Positions 17,089 to 24,837 are shown, counted from the first letter of the stretch. The stretch: DNA of 64,000 bases from Pseudomonadota bacterium (GCA_020161855.1 JAIUNJ010000011.1:19936-83935); one strand, 5' to 3'. Notes: generated from the letters alone by a model not told the origin. Made by a program: numbers and translations.

Positions 17089-18201
17089 GACGAGGCCGAG
17101 AAGGCCACCCACGTGCTCGGCAATGGCGAGCGATGAAGTGAGCCCCGGGGATTCGATACCGAACAGATTGATGACCTTCGGGATGTCTCCATCGCCGGCA
17201 GGCTGGATGACAAAATCAGCGAAGCCTTCCTTGGGCCCGTGGATCTTCGGCCGGATGCCGCAATAGGTTGAACTCACATCGCGCGTAGTGATCCCTGGCC
17301 AGTAGCTACGGCAGGCGGCCTGAAACTGCGCTGCGACATCGGGGCGCACAGTGTAGTCGAGGGCATCGACCCACTCGACGTTGGGCCCGAGCCGAATGCG
17401 CCCCTGCAGGTCGAGAGTCACATGGATGCCCAGTCCGCCGGGTTCCGGGACCGGATAGATGAGGTGCCGGAAGGGCGACCGGCCTGAGACGGCACAATAG
17501 CTGCCCTTGGCCAGGAAGCGCGGCGGCAACGCAGATGGATCAACACCCTCGGTCGCCGTTGCAACCGCATGAGCACCATGGCCCGCGCAATTGACGATGC
17601 GGGCGCAGGGCAGTTCCGATGTCTCGCCCTGTGCGTCCCGCGTTTCCACCACAAAGCCATCACCCTGCCTGCGCGCCCTGACGAATGCCGTATGAAGGAC
17701 AACAGCCGCGCCGGAGGCCTCGGCATCGCCCTGAAGGGCCAGCATGTAGTTGCGGCTGTCGACGATGCCTGTCGATGGTGAATGCAAGGCCGCGAAGCAG
17801 GACAGTTCGGGCTCCATCTCCAGTGCTTCCGCACGCGACAGCCAGCGCAGATCGGTCACGCCGCTTTTCAGGGCCGTGTCCTGCAATTGCGTGAGCTTGA
17901 CCAGTTGCGCCTCACTTGTGGCAACGATCAGCTTGCCGATGGCGCGGGCCTCGACCCCCTTATCGCGGCAATAGCGATAGAGGCGTTCCTTGCCGCGCAC
18001 GCAGAGGCGCGCCTTCAGAGATCCGGGCGGATAGTAGATGCCGGCATGGATCACTTCGGAATTGCGGGAAGAGGTCTCGCTGCCAATGTCATCAGCCTGA
18101 TCGATGACGATGACCTCGCGCCCTGCCAGCGCCAGCATACGGGCCACCGCCAACCCGACGACGCCAGCCCCTATAACGATATACTCGATCCGATCCGTCA
18201 C
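17077..18201 (-). CDS. FAD-dependent 2-hydroxyacid oxidase (L-2-hydroxyglutarate oxidase LhgO-like)
   Basis: A 374-residue DAO-superfamily flavoprotein. The N-terminal dinucleotide site is YIVIGAGVVGLAVAR (G11, G13, G16). SSRNSEVIHAGIYYPPGSLKARLCVRG and the SPSTGIVDSRNYM segment are hallmarks of L-2-hydroxyglutarate oxidases/dehydrogenases. The likely reaction is oxidation of an L-2-hydroxy acid to a 2-oxo acid, passing electrons to oxygen or quinones. Its start overlaps the OtnC-like gene by 4 bp, so the true substrate may be a four-carbon sugar acid rather than 2-hydroxyglutarate (inference). Confidence 0.82.
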   Translation of the reverse strand: MTDRIEYIVIGAGVVGLAVARMLALAGREVIVIDQADDIGSETSSRNSEVIHAGIYYPPGSLKARLCVRGKERLYRYCRDKGVEARAIGKLIVATSEAQLVKLTQLQDTALKSGVTDLRWLSRAEALEMEPELSCFAALHSPSTGIVDSRNYMLALQGDAEASGAAVVLHTAFVRARRQGDGFVVETRDAQGETSELPCARIVNCAGHGAHAVATATEGVDPSALPPRFLAKGSYCAVSGRSPFRHLIYPVPEPGGLGIHVTLDLQGRIRLGPNVEWVDALDYTVRPDVAAQFQAACRSYWPGITTRDVSSTYCGIRPKIHGPKEGFADFVIQPAGDGDIPKVINLFGIESPGLTSSLAIAEHVGGLLGLVSGD

Positions 18202-18833
18202 GGAGGCGGAAAACGCCGCTTGAGATCGGCGATCTGCTCATCGTTCAGATAGCGCGTGGGCCGGCCGTGGAGCAGGAGATAGAGCCGCGCCGTCTCTTCC
18301 AGTTCCTCGATGGCATCGACGGCAGCGTTCAACGACGAACCGGAAACCACGGGCCCGTGATTGGCAAGCAGCATGGCGGCATGTTTCGCCGCAACCCTTC
18401 CGACAGCCGCGCCCAGCGCCTGGTCGCCCGGCGCGAAATAGGGAACAAGCGGCAGCTTGCCGACGCGCATGACATAGTAGGCCGTGATCGGTGGCAGCAC
18501 ATCTTCATGATCGATGTGGTCGAGACAGGACACCGCCACGGAATGAGTGGAGTGAAGGTGCACCACGGCACCGGCCTTGGGCCGCTCGCGATACATGGCA
18601 AGATGCAGGAAGCTCTCCTTGGTCGGGGCATCGCCGGCAATAAGCTTTCCGGCATCATCGATCTTGGAGAGCCTTGCCGGATCGAGACGGCCAAGCGACG
18701 AACCTGTCGGCGTCATGAGCCAGCCGTCATCAATGCGCAGGCTGATGTTGCCCGAACTGCCAAAGGTCAGCCGCCGCTCAAACATGGAGCGGCCAATTTC
18801 ACAGATGAGATCGCGGGCCTGGGCTTCGTTCAT
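18198..18833 (-). CDS. otnC: 3-oxo-tetronate 4-phosphate decarboxylase-like class II aldolase
   Basis: A 211-residue class II aldolase/adducin protein. GSSGNISLR, MTPTGSSLGRLDP, PTKESFLH, VVHLHSTHSVAVSCL and LLANHGPVV match the OtnC group, which decarboxylates 3-oxo-tetronate 4-phosphate to dihydroxyacetone phosphate and CO2. Metal and catalytic residues are visible: E73, H92, H94 and H159. L-fuculose-phosphate aldolase is the related alternative, but ETARLYLLLHGRPTRYL at the end favours OtnC. No OtnK kinase or D-threonate dehydrogenase gene is in the window. It is the first gene of a two-gene unit with the LhgO-like oxidase. Confidence 0.8.
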   Translation of the reverse strand: MNEAQARDLICEIGRSMFERRLTFGSSGNISLRIDDGWLMTPTGSSLGRLDPARLSKIDDAGKLIAGDAPTKESFLHLAMYRERPKAGAVVHLHSTHSVAVSCLDHIDHEDVLPPITAYYVMRVGKLPLVPYFAPGDQALGAAVGRVAAKHAAMLLANHGPVVSGSSLNAAVDAIEELEETARLYLLLHGRPTRYLNDEQIADLKRRFPPP

Positions 18834-18872
18834 GAGATTATCCGGACTCTGCCAGCCGGCTGTTGCAACGGC

Positions 18873-19994
18873 TCAATAACCGCCGGTCGGCACATAGGTG
18901 TAGGGTACTTGCACATAGTGCAGTGTATTGCGGAGAGCCTTGCCCGGGATCGTTCCATCGAGCGGCGTCTCCCTGAGGATCTCGTTGAGGTTCAGGCCGA
19001 CAGCAACGAAAGTCTCGCGCTTCTGATCCTCGTCCTCTTCACGTCCCTCATCAGTGTAGCCGCGCGCATAATAGCCCGCCTGAAGTTCGAAGAAGCGCAG
19101 AGGCGATTCCTTGAACTCGTCAAAGCCTGCAAGCTTGAGGGCAAGAACGTATTTCTGCCCGGCATAGTCGGTGGCCGGTGAAAAGCCCACTTCGCCGGAC
19201 GGGATATACTCCATGCGATAGTCGATCTTGTCGGCAAGGCCGGGAACGGCGCTGCGCACATAGGAAAACAGGGCACCCGAGGCATCGGCCACAAAATCCT
19301 CCGGCGAGAAACCATGCCCCCCTGAAAAGCCGTCAAAAATCTCGATGTAGGTCATGACGCCCATGCTGAGAAGCGCGCCCGAAACATTGGCGCCCGACGG
19401 ATCGCTGCTCGAATGCGCGATGCGCTGGGCAAAATAGTCGGACAGCAGATAAGCCGTGTAGGCATGGCCCAGCTTATCGACGCCGGCATATTTGGTGTCA
19501 TCACCAAACCAGCCTTCGCTCTTCACCTGAAAACCGGAGTCGCCCCATTCCCAGTTCGACAGGCCAAAAGCCGTGGTGAGTCCATAGACCGCCGCCACGT
19601 CCCAGCCGATCGACAAGGTATGGTCAATGAACTTGCCACCGCTGTAGTTGGCGGGACCGGTGAGGTCGATGGGATCGAGATTGTAGTCGAGCCAGCCAAG
19701 AAACCCGCTGCGCTCATAGCTGCTGTAGTCGTCTGCGACAGGCGTAATGTTAAAGCTGTCGAGTGCCGGGGCCGTATTGACCGGTATCTGGGAAATCTCG
19801 AAACCTGGCGCCAGATCCATCATGTACAAGGGTGATGGCGCAGTGCTCTCCGGTCTATGTGGCAGATCAGACTTCGCGGAGGCTACCGGCCGGTCATGCT
19901 TTCCGGGCGTGCTCATCTGAGTGGCGGCGTGAACAGGCAAAGCACCGCTCATCGCGATGCACAATGCTGCTGCGATAGTCCCCTTCACCCACAT
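18873..19994 (-). CDS. DUF2279 (YfiM-like) exported envelope protein
   Basis: A 373-residue protein with a Sec signal peptide (MWVKG then a hydrophobic core, predicted cleavage after VHA, residue 23). The core DUF2279 signatures are DKLGHAYTAYLLSDYFAQRI and EIFDGFSGGHGFSPEDFVADASGA. The first 100 mature residues are low in recognisable features, and the C-terminal third (SPATDYAGQKYVLALKLAGF, FELQAGYYARGY) has alternating patterns suggestive of beta structure. Function is unknown; family members are periplasmic or outer-membrane associated. It ends 40 bp before otnC, on the same strand, and is divergent from smoS. Confidence 0.75.
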   Translation of the reverse strand: MWVKGTIAAALCIAMSGALPVHAATQMSTPGKHDRPVASAKSDLPHRPESTAPSPLYMMDLAPGFEISQIPVNTAPALDSFNITPVADDYSSYERSGFLGWLDYNLDPIDLTGPANYSGGKFIDHTLSIGWDVAAVYGLTTAFGLSNWEWGDSGFQVKSEGWFGDDTKYAGVDKLGHAYTAYLLSDYFAQRIAHSSSDPSGANVSGALLSMGVMTYIEIFDGFSGGHGFSPEDFVADASGALFSYVRSAVPGLADKIDYRMEYIPSGEVGFSPATDYAGQKYVLALKLAGFDEFKESPLRFFELQAGYYARGYTDEGREEDEDQKRETFVAVGLNLNEILRETPLDGTIPGKALRNTLHYVQVPYTYVPTGGY

Positions 19995-20215
19995 AACTGC
20001 CCGATTCGCCGCTTTGGCTGTTGCTTACCCCGAAAAGCAGCATACCAGCCGAAGCAACGCAAGTGAAGACTGCTTCCCCTGCATGAACCCCGGGAACTGT
20101 GACCAAACCCGTTCATTATCCACAGATTCTGGTCTTTTCATCCTTCCGCCGTTCCGGGTAAGTCCGATCTGTGTGCGCCAAGGTCAAGGCTGGTGCGGAT
20201 TTCTGAGAAGAACCC

Positions 20216-20986
20216 ATGCGTCTCAAGGACAAGGTTGCCATCATCACCGGCGGTGCGAGCGGCATCGGCGCCGCCCTTGCCGCAGGCTATGCCCGGGAGG
20301 GCGCCCGGGTTTGCGTCGCTGACATTGACTTCGAACTGGCGCAAAAGACCGCCGCTGCCATCGGCCTAGGCGCTTTCGCGGTTCGTCTGGACGTGACGCA
20401 GCGGGCATCCATTGACACCTGCATCGCTGCTGTCGAAGCGCAGGCTGGCGGCATCGACATCCTCGTCAACAATGCGGCCGTCTTCGACATGGGGCCGCTG
20501 ACCGAAATCTCCGAGGCCAGCTACGAACGAGTCTTCGCCATCAACGTGAAGGGCGTGCTCTTCATGATGCAGGCGGCGGCCAGGGCCATGATCAGGCAGG
20601 GCAAGGGCGGCAAGATCATCAACTTTGCCTCGCAGGCCGGCAGGCGCGGCGAACCGCTGGTGGCCGTCTATTGCGCATCCAAGGCCGCCGTCATCTCGCT
20701 CACCCAATCGGCGGGCCTCGCGCTTATCAAGCATGGCATCAACGTCAATGGCATCGCACCCGGCGTGGTCGATACCCCCATGTGGGACCAGGTGGATGCC
20801 CTCTTCGCTGAATTCGAGAACAGGCCACGCGGCGAGAAGAAGCGCCTCGTTGGCGAAGGCGTTCCCTATGGCCGCATGGGAAAGCCTGAAGACCATGTGG
20901 GCTGCGCAATTTTCCTTGCCTCCGCCGAGAGCGACTATGTGGTTGCCCAGACCTACAATGTCGATGGCGGCCAGTGGATGAGTTGA
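20216..20986 (+). CDS. smoS: Sorbitol (L-iditol 2-) dehydrogenase, SDR family
   Basis: A 256-residue short-chain dehydrogenase closely resembling the Rhodobacter/Agrobacterium sorbitol dehydrogenase SmoS, which oxidises D-sorbitol to D-fructose with NAD. Cofactor site TGGASGIG (11-18), NNAA (85-88), catalytic S139, Y152 and K156 (YCASK). Group-specific stretches are GKIINFASQAGRRGEPLV and NRPRGEKKRLVGEGVPYGRMG, ending VAQTYNVDGGQWMS. The mannitol dehydrogenase gene starts 5 bp downstream, so both polyols are routed to fructose. No polyol transporter is adjacent. Confidence 0.92.
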   Translation: MRLKDKVAIITGGASGIGAALAAGYAREGARVCVADIDFELAQKTAAAIGLGAFAVRLDVTQRASIDTCIAAVEAQAGGIDILVNNAAVFDMGPLTEISEASYERVFAINVKGVLFMMQAAARAMIRQGKGGKIINFASQAGRRGEPLVAVYCASKAAVISLTQSAGLALIKHGINVNGIAPGVVDTPMWDQVDALFAEFENRPRGEKKRLVGEGVPYGRMGKPEDHVGCAIFLASAESDYVVAQTYNVDGGQWMS

Positions 20987-20991
20987 ACATC

Positions 20992-22461
20992 ATGCCGAAA
21001 CTTTCCCTCTCTTCTGTCCGTGGCCTCGATGCGACTGTGGCGACACCACGCTACAGCCGCAGCTCGCTCACACCCGGCATCGTTCACTTCGGCGTGGGCA
21101 ATTTCCATCGTGCCCATCTTGCCGTCTATCTCGACGACCTGTTCAATCTGGGCCTCGATCACGACTGGGCCATCATCGGCGCAGGCGTCATGCCATCCGA
21201 TGAGGTCATGCGGCAGAAGCTTGCTGCCCAGGACTACCTCACAACCATCGTCGAGCAGGACGCCAATTTCACAGCGGCGCGGGTGACCGCCCCGATGATC
21301 GACTTCATCCCGCCTGGCGACAGGCCGCGCCTGCTCGCCACCCTGTGCGACCCTGCCATCCGCATCGTTTCGCTGACGGTGACGGAGGGCGGCTACATGA
21401 TCGATCCCGCCACAGGCCGCTTTGATCCCGGCCACCCGGCCCTGCAACGCGATGCCAAAGCTCCCGATGATCCCACCTCGGTCTTCGGGCTCATCCTGCT
21501 GGCCTTGCGCAAACGCAAAGAGAATGGCCTGCCGCCGTTCACCGTCATGTCCTGCGACAATGTTCCCCACAACGGTGCTGTGACGCGCAATGCGGTTGCC
21601 GGGCTTGCCCGACTGATCAACCCGGCACTTGCCGACTGGGTGATCGAGAATGTCGCCTTCCCCAATGCCATGGTTGACCGCATCACGCCGGCAACGACGG
21701 ACCGGGAGCGGCAGATCACCGCCAAGCGGTTCAACATAGAGGACAACTGGCCCGTCTTCTGCGAAGAGTTCAAGCAGTGGGTGGTGGAGGATCATTTCCC
21801 GACAGGACGGCCCGCCTTCGAGAAGGTGGGGGCGCAGTTCGTGCCCGACGTGACGCCGTTTGAGTACATGAAGATCCGCATTCTCAACGGTGGGCATGCG
21901 GTGATCGCCTATCCGGGCGGCCTTCTCGACGTGCATTTCGTTCACGAGGCGATGGAGCACCCCCTGATCCATGCCTTCTTCGAGAAGATCGAGCAGGACG
22001 AGATCATCCCCACCGTTCCGCCCGTGCCCGGCACTGACCTGCAGGACTACTACCGCCTCATCGACAGGCGTTTCTCCAACCCGAAGATCGGCGACACGAT
22101 CCGCCGCCTCTGTCTCGACGGTTCGAACCGGCAACCGAAATTCATCGTTCCGGTCATCGCCGACCGGTTGAAAGCAGGCGCCTCCATCGACGGGCTGGCG
22201 CTCGAGTCGGCCCTCTGGTGCCGCTACTGCTTCGGGGTGAGCGAGAGCGGCAAGGAGATCGCAGCCAATGATCCCAGCTGGGACCGGCTGCAGGCCCTTT
22301 CGCGCAAGGCGAAAGACGACCCGCTGCAATGGCTCTCCATGGCGGATATCTATGGCGAGGTGGCGCAGTCAGAGGTGATGCGCGACAAGTTCAGTGCGGC
22401 GCTGACATCGCTGTGGAGCATGGGCACGGAAAGAACGCTGCGGCGCTATCTCGGTCTGTGA
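20992..22461 (+). CDS. mtlK: Mannitol 2-dehydrogenase (long-chain polyol dehydrogenase)
   Basis: A 489-residue NAD-dependent enzyme converting D-mannitol to D-fructose. The N-terminal Rossmann part begins GIVHFGVGNFHRAH. The catalytic motif K-x4-N-x2-H is K294, N299 and H302 in KIRILNGGH, almost at the numbers of Pseudomonas fluorescens mannitol dehydrogenase. D-arabinitol and sorbitol are common side substrates. The start at 20992 avoids an unrelated six-residue extension that would overlap smoS. It forms an operon with smoS. Confidence 0.93.
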   Translation: MPKLSLSSVRGLDATVATPRYSRSSLTPGIVHFGVGNFHRAHLAVYLDDLFNLGLDHDWAIIGAGVMPSDEVMRQKLAAQDYLTTIVEQDANFTAARVTAPMIDFIPPGDRPRLLATLCDPAIRIVSLTVTEGGYMIDPATGRFDPGHPALQRDAKAPDDPTSVFGLILLALRKRKENGLPPFTVMSCDNVPHNGAVTRNAVAGLARLINPALADWVIENVAFPNAMVDRITPATTDRERQITAKRFNIEDNWPVFCEEFKQWVVEDHFPTGRPAFEKVGAQFVPDVTPFEYMKIRILNGGHAVIAYPGGLLDVHFVHEAMEHPLIHAFFEKIEQDEIIPTVPPVPGTDLQDYYRLIDRRFSNPKIGDTIRRLCLDGSNRQPKFIVPVIADRLKAGASIDGLALESALWCRYCFGVSESGKEIAANDPSWDRLQALSRKAKDDPLQWLSMADIYGEVAQSEVMRDKFSAALTSLWSMGTERTLRRYLGL

Positions 22462-22521
22462 CGGCTTCGCCGTTGCGCCCGCGCCCCGGCATGTTCTAAG
22501 GCCTGCCGCCAGGAGGACGAC

Positions 22522-23451
22522 ATGGCCGCAAAAGTCATCATCTCATGTGCAGTTACGGGTTCGATCCATACGCCGACCATGTCGGAGCACCTGCCGGTGA
22601 CGCCGGAGCAGATCGCCACATCGGCGATTGATGCGGCCAAGGCGGGGGCCGCGATCCTCCACCTGCACGCCCGCGACCCGCAGAATGGCCGGCCGACTGC
22701 CGATCCCGCCGTCTACATGCAGTTCCTGCCGCGCATCAAGCAGGCAACCGATGCGGTGATCAACATCACCACCGGCGGCAGCATGCTGATGACGGTGGAC
22801 CAGCGGCTCGAGGGGCCGCAGCTTGCCGCCCCCGAAATGTGTTCGCTCAACATGGGCTCGATGAATTTCGGGCTCTACCCCCTGCTCGAGCGCTACAAGA
22901 GCTGGAAGCATGAGTGGGAGCCGCAGATGCTGGCGGCTACGGAAGATGCGATCTTCAAGAACACCTTCAAGGATATCGCCCGCATCCTCGCGGTGATGGG
23001 CGAGAAGCACGGCACGCGCTTCGAGCACGAATGCTATGACGTCGGCCATCTCTACAACCTCGCCCATTTCGTCGACCGTGGCGCCGTGAAGCCGCCTTTC
23101 TTCGTGCAGATGATCTTCGGCATCCTGGGCGGCATCGGCGCCGACATGAAGAACCTGTTCTTCATGAAGGAGACCGCCGACAAGCTCTTCGGCAAGGACT
23201 ACCGCTGGTCAGTGCTGGCGGCCGGACGGCACCAGATGCCCTTCGCCACGCAGGCCGTGATGATGGGCGGCAATGTGCGCGTGGGCCTGGAGGACTCGCT
23301 ATACATCGGCAAGGGCAAGCTCGCCGTCTCCAACGCCGAACAGGTGAAGAAAATCCGGACGATCATCGAGGAACTGGGATTCGAGATCGCATCGCCGGCA
23401 GAGGCCCGCGAAATGCTGGCACTGAAGGGCGGCGACCGGGTGGCGTTCTGA
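22522..23451 (+). CDS. Beta-keto acid cleavage enzyme (BKACE, Kce-like)
   Basis: A 309-residue TIM-barrel enzyme of the 3-keto-5-aminohexanoate cleavage (BKACE, formerly DUF849) family. These Zn enzymes condense a beta-keto acid with acetyl-CoA and split it into acetoacetate and a new CoA thioester. The metal motif HLH is H47 and H49 (AAILHLHARDPQNGRP); VINITTGGS, FGILGGIGADMKNL and NVRVGLEDSLYIGKGKLA are family landmarks. An AGGAGG precedes the ATG. Family members act on 3-keto-5-aminohexanoate, dehydrocarnitine and similar substrates; this one's substrate is not evident. It lies 60 bp after mtlK, and cotranscription is possible. Confidence 0.9.
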   Translation: MAAKVIISCAVTGSIHTPTMSEHLPVTPEQIATSAIDAAKAGAAILHLHARDPQNGRPTADPAVYMQFLPRIKQATDAVINITTGGSMLMTVDQRLEGPQLAAPEMCSLNMGSMNFGLYPLLERYKSWKHEWEPQMLAATEDAIFKNTFKDIARILAVMGEKHGTRFEHECYDVGHLYNLAHFVDRGAVKPPFFVQMIFGILGGIGADMKNLFFMKETADKLFGKDYRWSVLAAGRHQMPFATQAVMMGGNVRVGLEDSLYIGKGKLAVSNAEQVKKIRTIIEELGFEIASPAEAREMLALKGGDRVAF

Positions 23452-23516
23452 GAAAGCCCGGAAATCGTTCCATCTCAATGGGTTGTAATATTTTTCCTAT
23501 TTAAGCAATTTAGTGC

Positions 23517-23545
23517 TTGACAGGCGCGCGGTGTTTCACTAGATT
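23517..23545 (+). promoter_or_regulatory. Strong sigma-70-like promoter in the BKACE-ohrR intergenic region
   Basis: A perfect -35 TTGACA (23517-23522), an exact 17-bp spacer and a -10 TAGATT (23540-23545). The 35 bp upstream are very A/T-rich (TAATATTTTTCCTATTTAAG), resembling an UP element. No gene on the plus strand begins downstream; instead a strong terminator ends at 23610. Confidence 0.65.
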
Positions 23546-23551
23546 TGTGGA

Positions 23552-23610
23552 CAATCCAGAAATGGGTTCAGAGACAAGGCAGAGTGGCGGAAACGCCCCT
23601 CTGCCTTTTT
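23552..23610 (+). ncRNA. Candidate small RNA (~59 nt) defined by promoter and terminator
   Basis: Transcription from the promoter at 23517-23545 would begin near 23552 and stop at a Rho-independent terminator: AAGGCAGAG (23576-23584), one mismatch, GGCG, a GAAA tetraloop, CGCC, CTCTGCCTT (23599-23607), then T residues. This leaves a single-stranded 5' arm of about 24 nt (ACAATCCAGAAATGGG...) that could pair with mRNA targets. There is no ribosome-binding site ahead of the ATG inside it. I do not recognise the family. The hairpin could alternatively be the distal terminator of the BKACE transcript, 125 bp downstream of its stop. Confidence 0.5.
23576..23610 (+). terminator. Rho-independent terminator with GAAA tetraloop
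   Basis: A stem of 9 + 4 bp separated by one T-C mismatch, closed by a GNRA-type loop and followed by five T residues. It serves the candidate small RNA and possibly the mtlK/BKACE transcript. Confidence 0.88.
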
Positions 23611-23708
23611 CGTTCCACCAACAACAGTCCTGCAAGCCGACTGAGGACGACGTGGGTGGGATGGGGCTGAGCCTGGTTTGGAGAAGTCGGCGCGGAAATG
23701 AAGCTGGG

Positions 23709-23829
23709 TTCCAGCTTGCGCTGGAATGACGGTCTGGCGCTGAAGTGACGGCGTAGACGCTGGAATGACGGCCTTGCGCTGGAGTGACGGCGTAGACGCT
23801 GCAATGGCGATCTTACGCTGGGATGACGG
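23709..23829. repeat. Palindrome plus 39-bp tandem repeat array (six 14-bp cores)
   Basis: The array opens with a 7-bp inverted repeat, TTCCAGC-TTGC-GCTGGAA (23709-23726). Six copies of the core CGCTGGAATGACGG or close variants start at 23719, 23738, 23758, 23777, 23797 and 23816, so spacing alternates 19, 20, 19, 20, 19. Pairs form three degenerate 39-bp units. The rest of the 402-bp gene-free stretch 23452-23853 holds the candidate RNA and otherwise nothing recognisable. TTCCAGC/GCTGGAATGACGG resembles dispersed palindromic elements of proteobacteria, but no second locus occurs in this window. Confidence 0.8.
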
Positions 23830-23853
23830 AGTGTTGCGTGCGGGGCGCGCGCG

Positions 23854-24279
23854 CTACGCCTTGCGGAGCTGGTCCCGGAGTGCAGCGACCTCGTCCCGCA
23901 GGCGCACAAGTTCGGCAATGCCCATGCCGGACTTCTCCAGGATACAGCCGGGCACATGGCGGGCCTTCTGCTTCATGGCCTTGCCCTCGCGGGTGAGGGT
24001 GATGAGCACCTGGCGCTCGTCCTCCCGGCTGCGGCTGCGCTTCACGAGGCCCTGCGCCTCCAGGCGCTGCAGCAGCGGCGTGAGGGTGTTGGAGGCCAAT
24101 TGCAGCTGGCCGCCGATGGCGCTCACGGTCTGGCCGTCCCTGTCCCACAGGGCGGTCAGAACAAGATATTGCGGATAGGTGAGGCCAAGCCCATCCAGCA
24201 ACGGCTTGTAGGCCTGCTGCATGGCATGGGTTGCCGAGTAGAGCGTGAAGCAGATCATGTCGTTTGGGGCGAGCGTCAT
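23854..24279 (-). CDS. ohrR: OhrR, MarR-family organic hydroperoxide sensor-repressor
   Basis: A 141-residue winged-helix repressor of ohr. The redox-sensing cysteine is C10 in MICFTLYSATHAM, followed by AYKPLLDGLGLTYPQYLVL. The recognition helix region LQLASNTLTPLLQRLEAQGLVKR and the wing SREDERQVLITLT are typical. Oxidation of C10 by organic peroxides releases DNA. The start at 24279 is the family's usual position; the frame is open 17 codons further upstream, which would cover the operator. It is divergent from ohr with two matching operators between them. Confidence 0.93.
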   Translation of the reverse strand: MTLAPNDMICFTLYSATHAMQQAYKPLLDGLGLTYPQYLVLTALWDRDGQTVSAIGGQLQLASNTLTPLLQRLEAQGLVKRSRSREDERQVLITLTREGKAMKQKARHVPGCILEKSGMGIAELVRLRDEVAALRDQLRKA

Positions 24280-24290
24280 GGAAGCAAATA

Positions 24291-24308
24291 TAAATCGCGC
24301 ACGATTTA
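24291..24308. promoter_or_regulatory. OhrR operator 1 (ohrR-proximal)
   Basis: TAAATCG (24291-24297), a 4-bp spacer and CGATTTA (24302-24308), a perfect 7-bp inverted repeat 12 bp upstream of the ohrR start. The same 18-bp layout recurs 55 bp away near ohr. Confidence 0.75.
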
Positions 24309-24319
24309 ATCGCAAGGGG

Positions 24320-24348
24320 TTGACAGGCATCTGGCAATCCCATATTAG
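24320..24348 (+). promoter_or_regulatory. ohr promoter
   Basis: TTGACA (24320-24325), a 17-bp spacer and TATTAG (24343-24348). The -10 overlaps the second operator, so OhrR binding would block polymerase directly. Confidence 0.7.
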
Positions 24349-24363
24349 ATCGCGTGCGATTTA
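24346..24363. promoter_or_regulatory. OhrR operator 2 (ohr-proximal)
   Basis: TAGATCG (24346-24352), a 4-bp spacer and CGATTTA (24357-24363): the same site as operator 1 with one arm mismatch, overlapping the ohr -10 element. Confidence 0.75.
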
Positions 24364-24385
24364 ATCTTACACGAAAGGAATACCC

Positions 24386-24814
24386 ATGTCTGTCGATGCA
24401 AAGTACTGGACCGAAGCCCAGGCCACCGGTGGTGGCCGCAACGGCGTTTCCAAGCTCACCTCCGGAATGCTGACCGTGACGCTTGCAAGCCCCAAGGAAC
24501 TGGGCGGTTCAGGCGCCGGGCACAATCCGGAAGAGCTTTTCGCGCTGGGCTATTCCGCCTGCTACCTGGGCGCCATGCGCTTTGCGGCCCAGTCTGAAAA
24601 GCTCGGCACGGTCCCAGCGGATGCAACCGTCAATGCCCATGTCGGCATCGGCCCGCGCAGCGACGGCGGCTTCGGCATAAAGGTCAAGCTGGTCGTGACG
24701 ATGCCCGGCGTCGACAGGGCCGTGGCCGAGAAGATCGTCGAACGCGGCCATTTCATCTGCCCCTATTCCAACGCGACCAAGGGCAACATCGAAGTCGTCA
24801 CTGAACTGGCCTGA
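24386..24814 (+). CDS. ohr: Organic hydroperoxide resistance protein (thiol peroxidase)
   Basis: A 142-residue Ohr/OsmC-fold peroxidase that reduces fatty-acid and other organic hydroperoxides using lipoylated partners. The two catalytic cysteines are C59 (GYSACYLGAM) and C125 (HFICPYSNATKGN). GSGAGHNPEELFALGYSAC is close to the family consensus GGKGGTNPEQLFAAGYSAC. An AAAGGA ribosome-binding site precedes the ATG. It is transcribed alone, from an OhrR-controlled promoter, to a strong terminator. Confidence 0.96.
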   Translation: MSVDAKYWTEAQATGGGRNGVSKLTSGMLTVTLASPKELGGSGAGHNPEELFALGYSACYLGAMRFAAQSEKLGTVPADATVNAHVGIGPRSDGGFGIKVKLVVTMPGVDRAVAEKIVERGHFICPYSNATKGNIEVVTELA

Positions 24815-24837
24815 TACGCCACTGCGGAAAAAAATGG

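Noticed and set aside
23517-23729. Small plus-strand frame across the candidate RNA, including an ATG at 23562
   Set aside because: No ribosome-binding site, it runs through the terminator hairpin and into the repeat array, and the peptide has no recognisable features.
23709-23829. CRISPR array
   Set aside because: The repeat is short and degenerate, the intervening 5-6 bp are not spacers, and there are no cas genes.
23568-23957. Minus-strand frame with repeated peptide RPSFQRLRRHFSA
   Set aside because: The peptide repeat is only the translation of the 39-bp DNA repeat (13 codons per unit). The frame has no ribosome-binding site and overlaps the ohrR 3' end.
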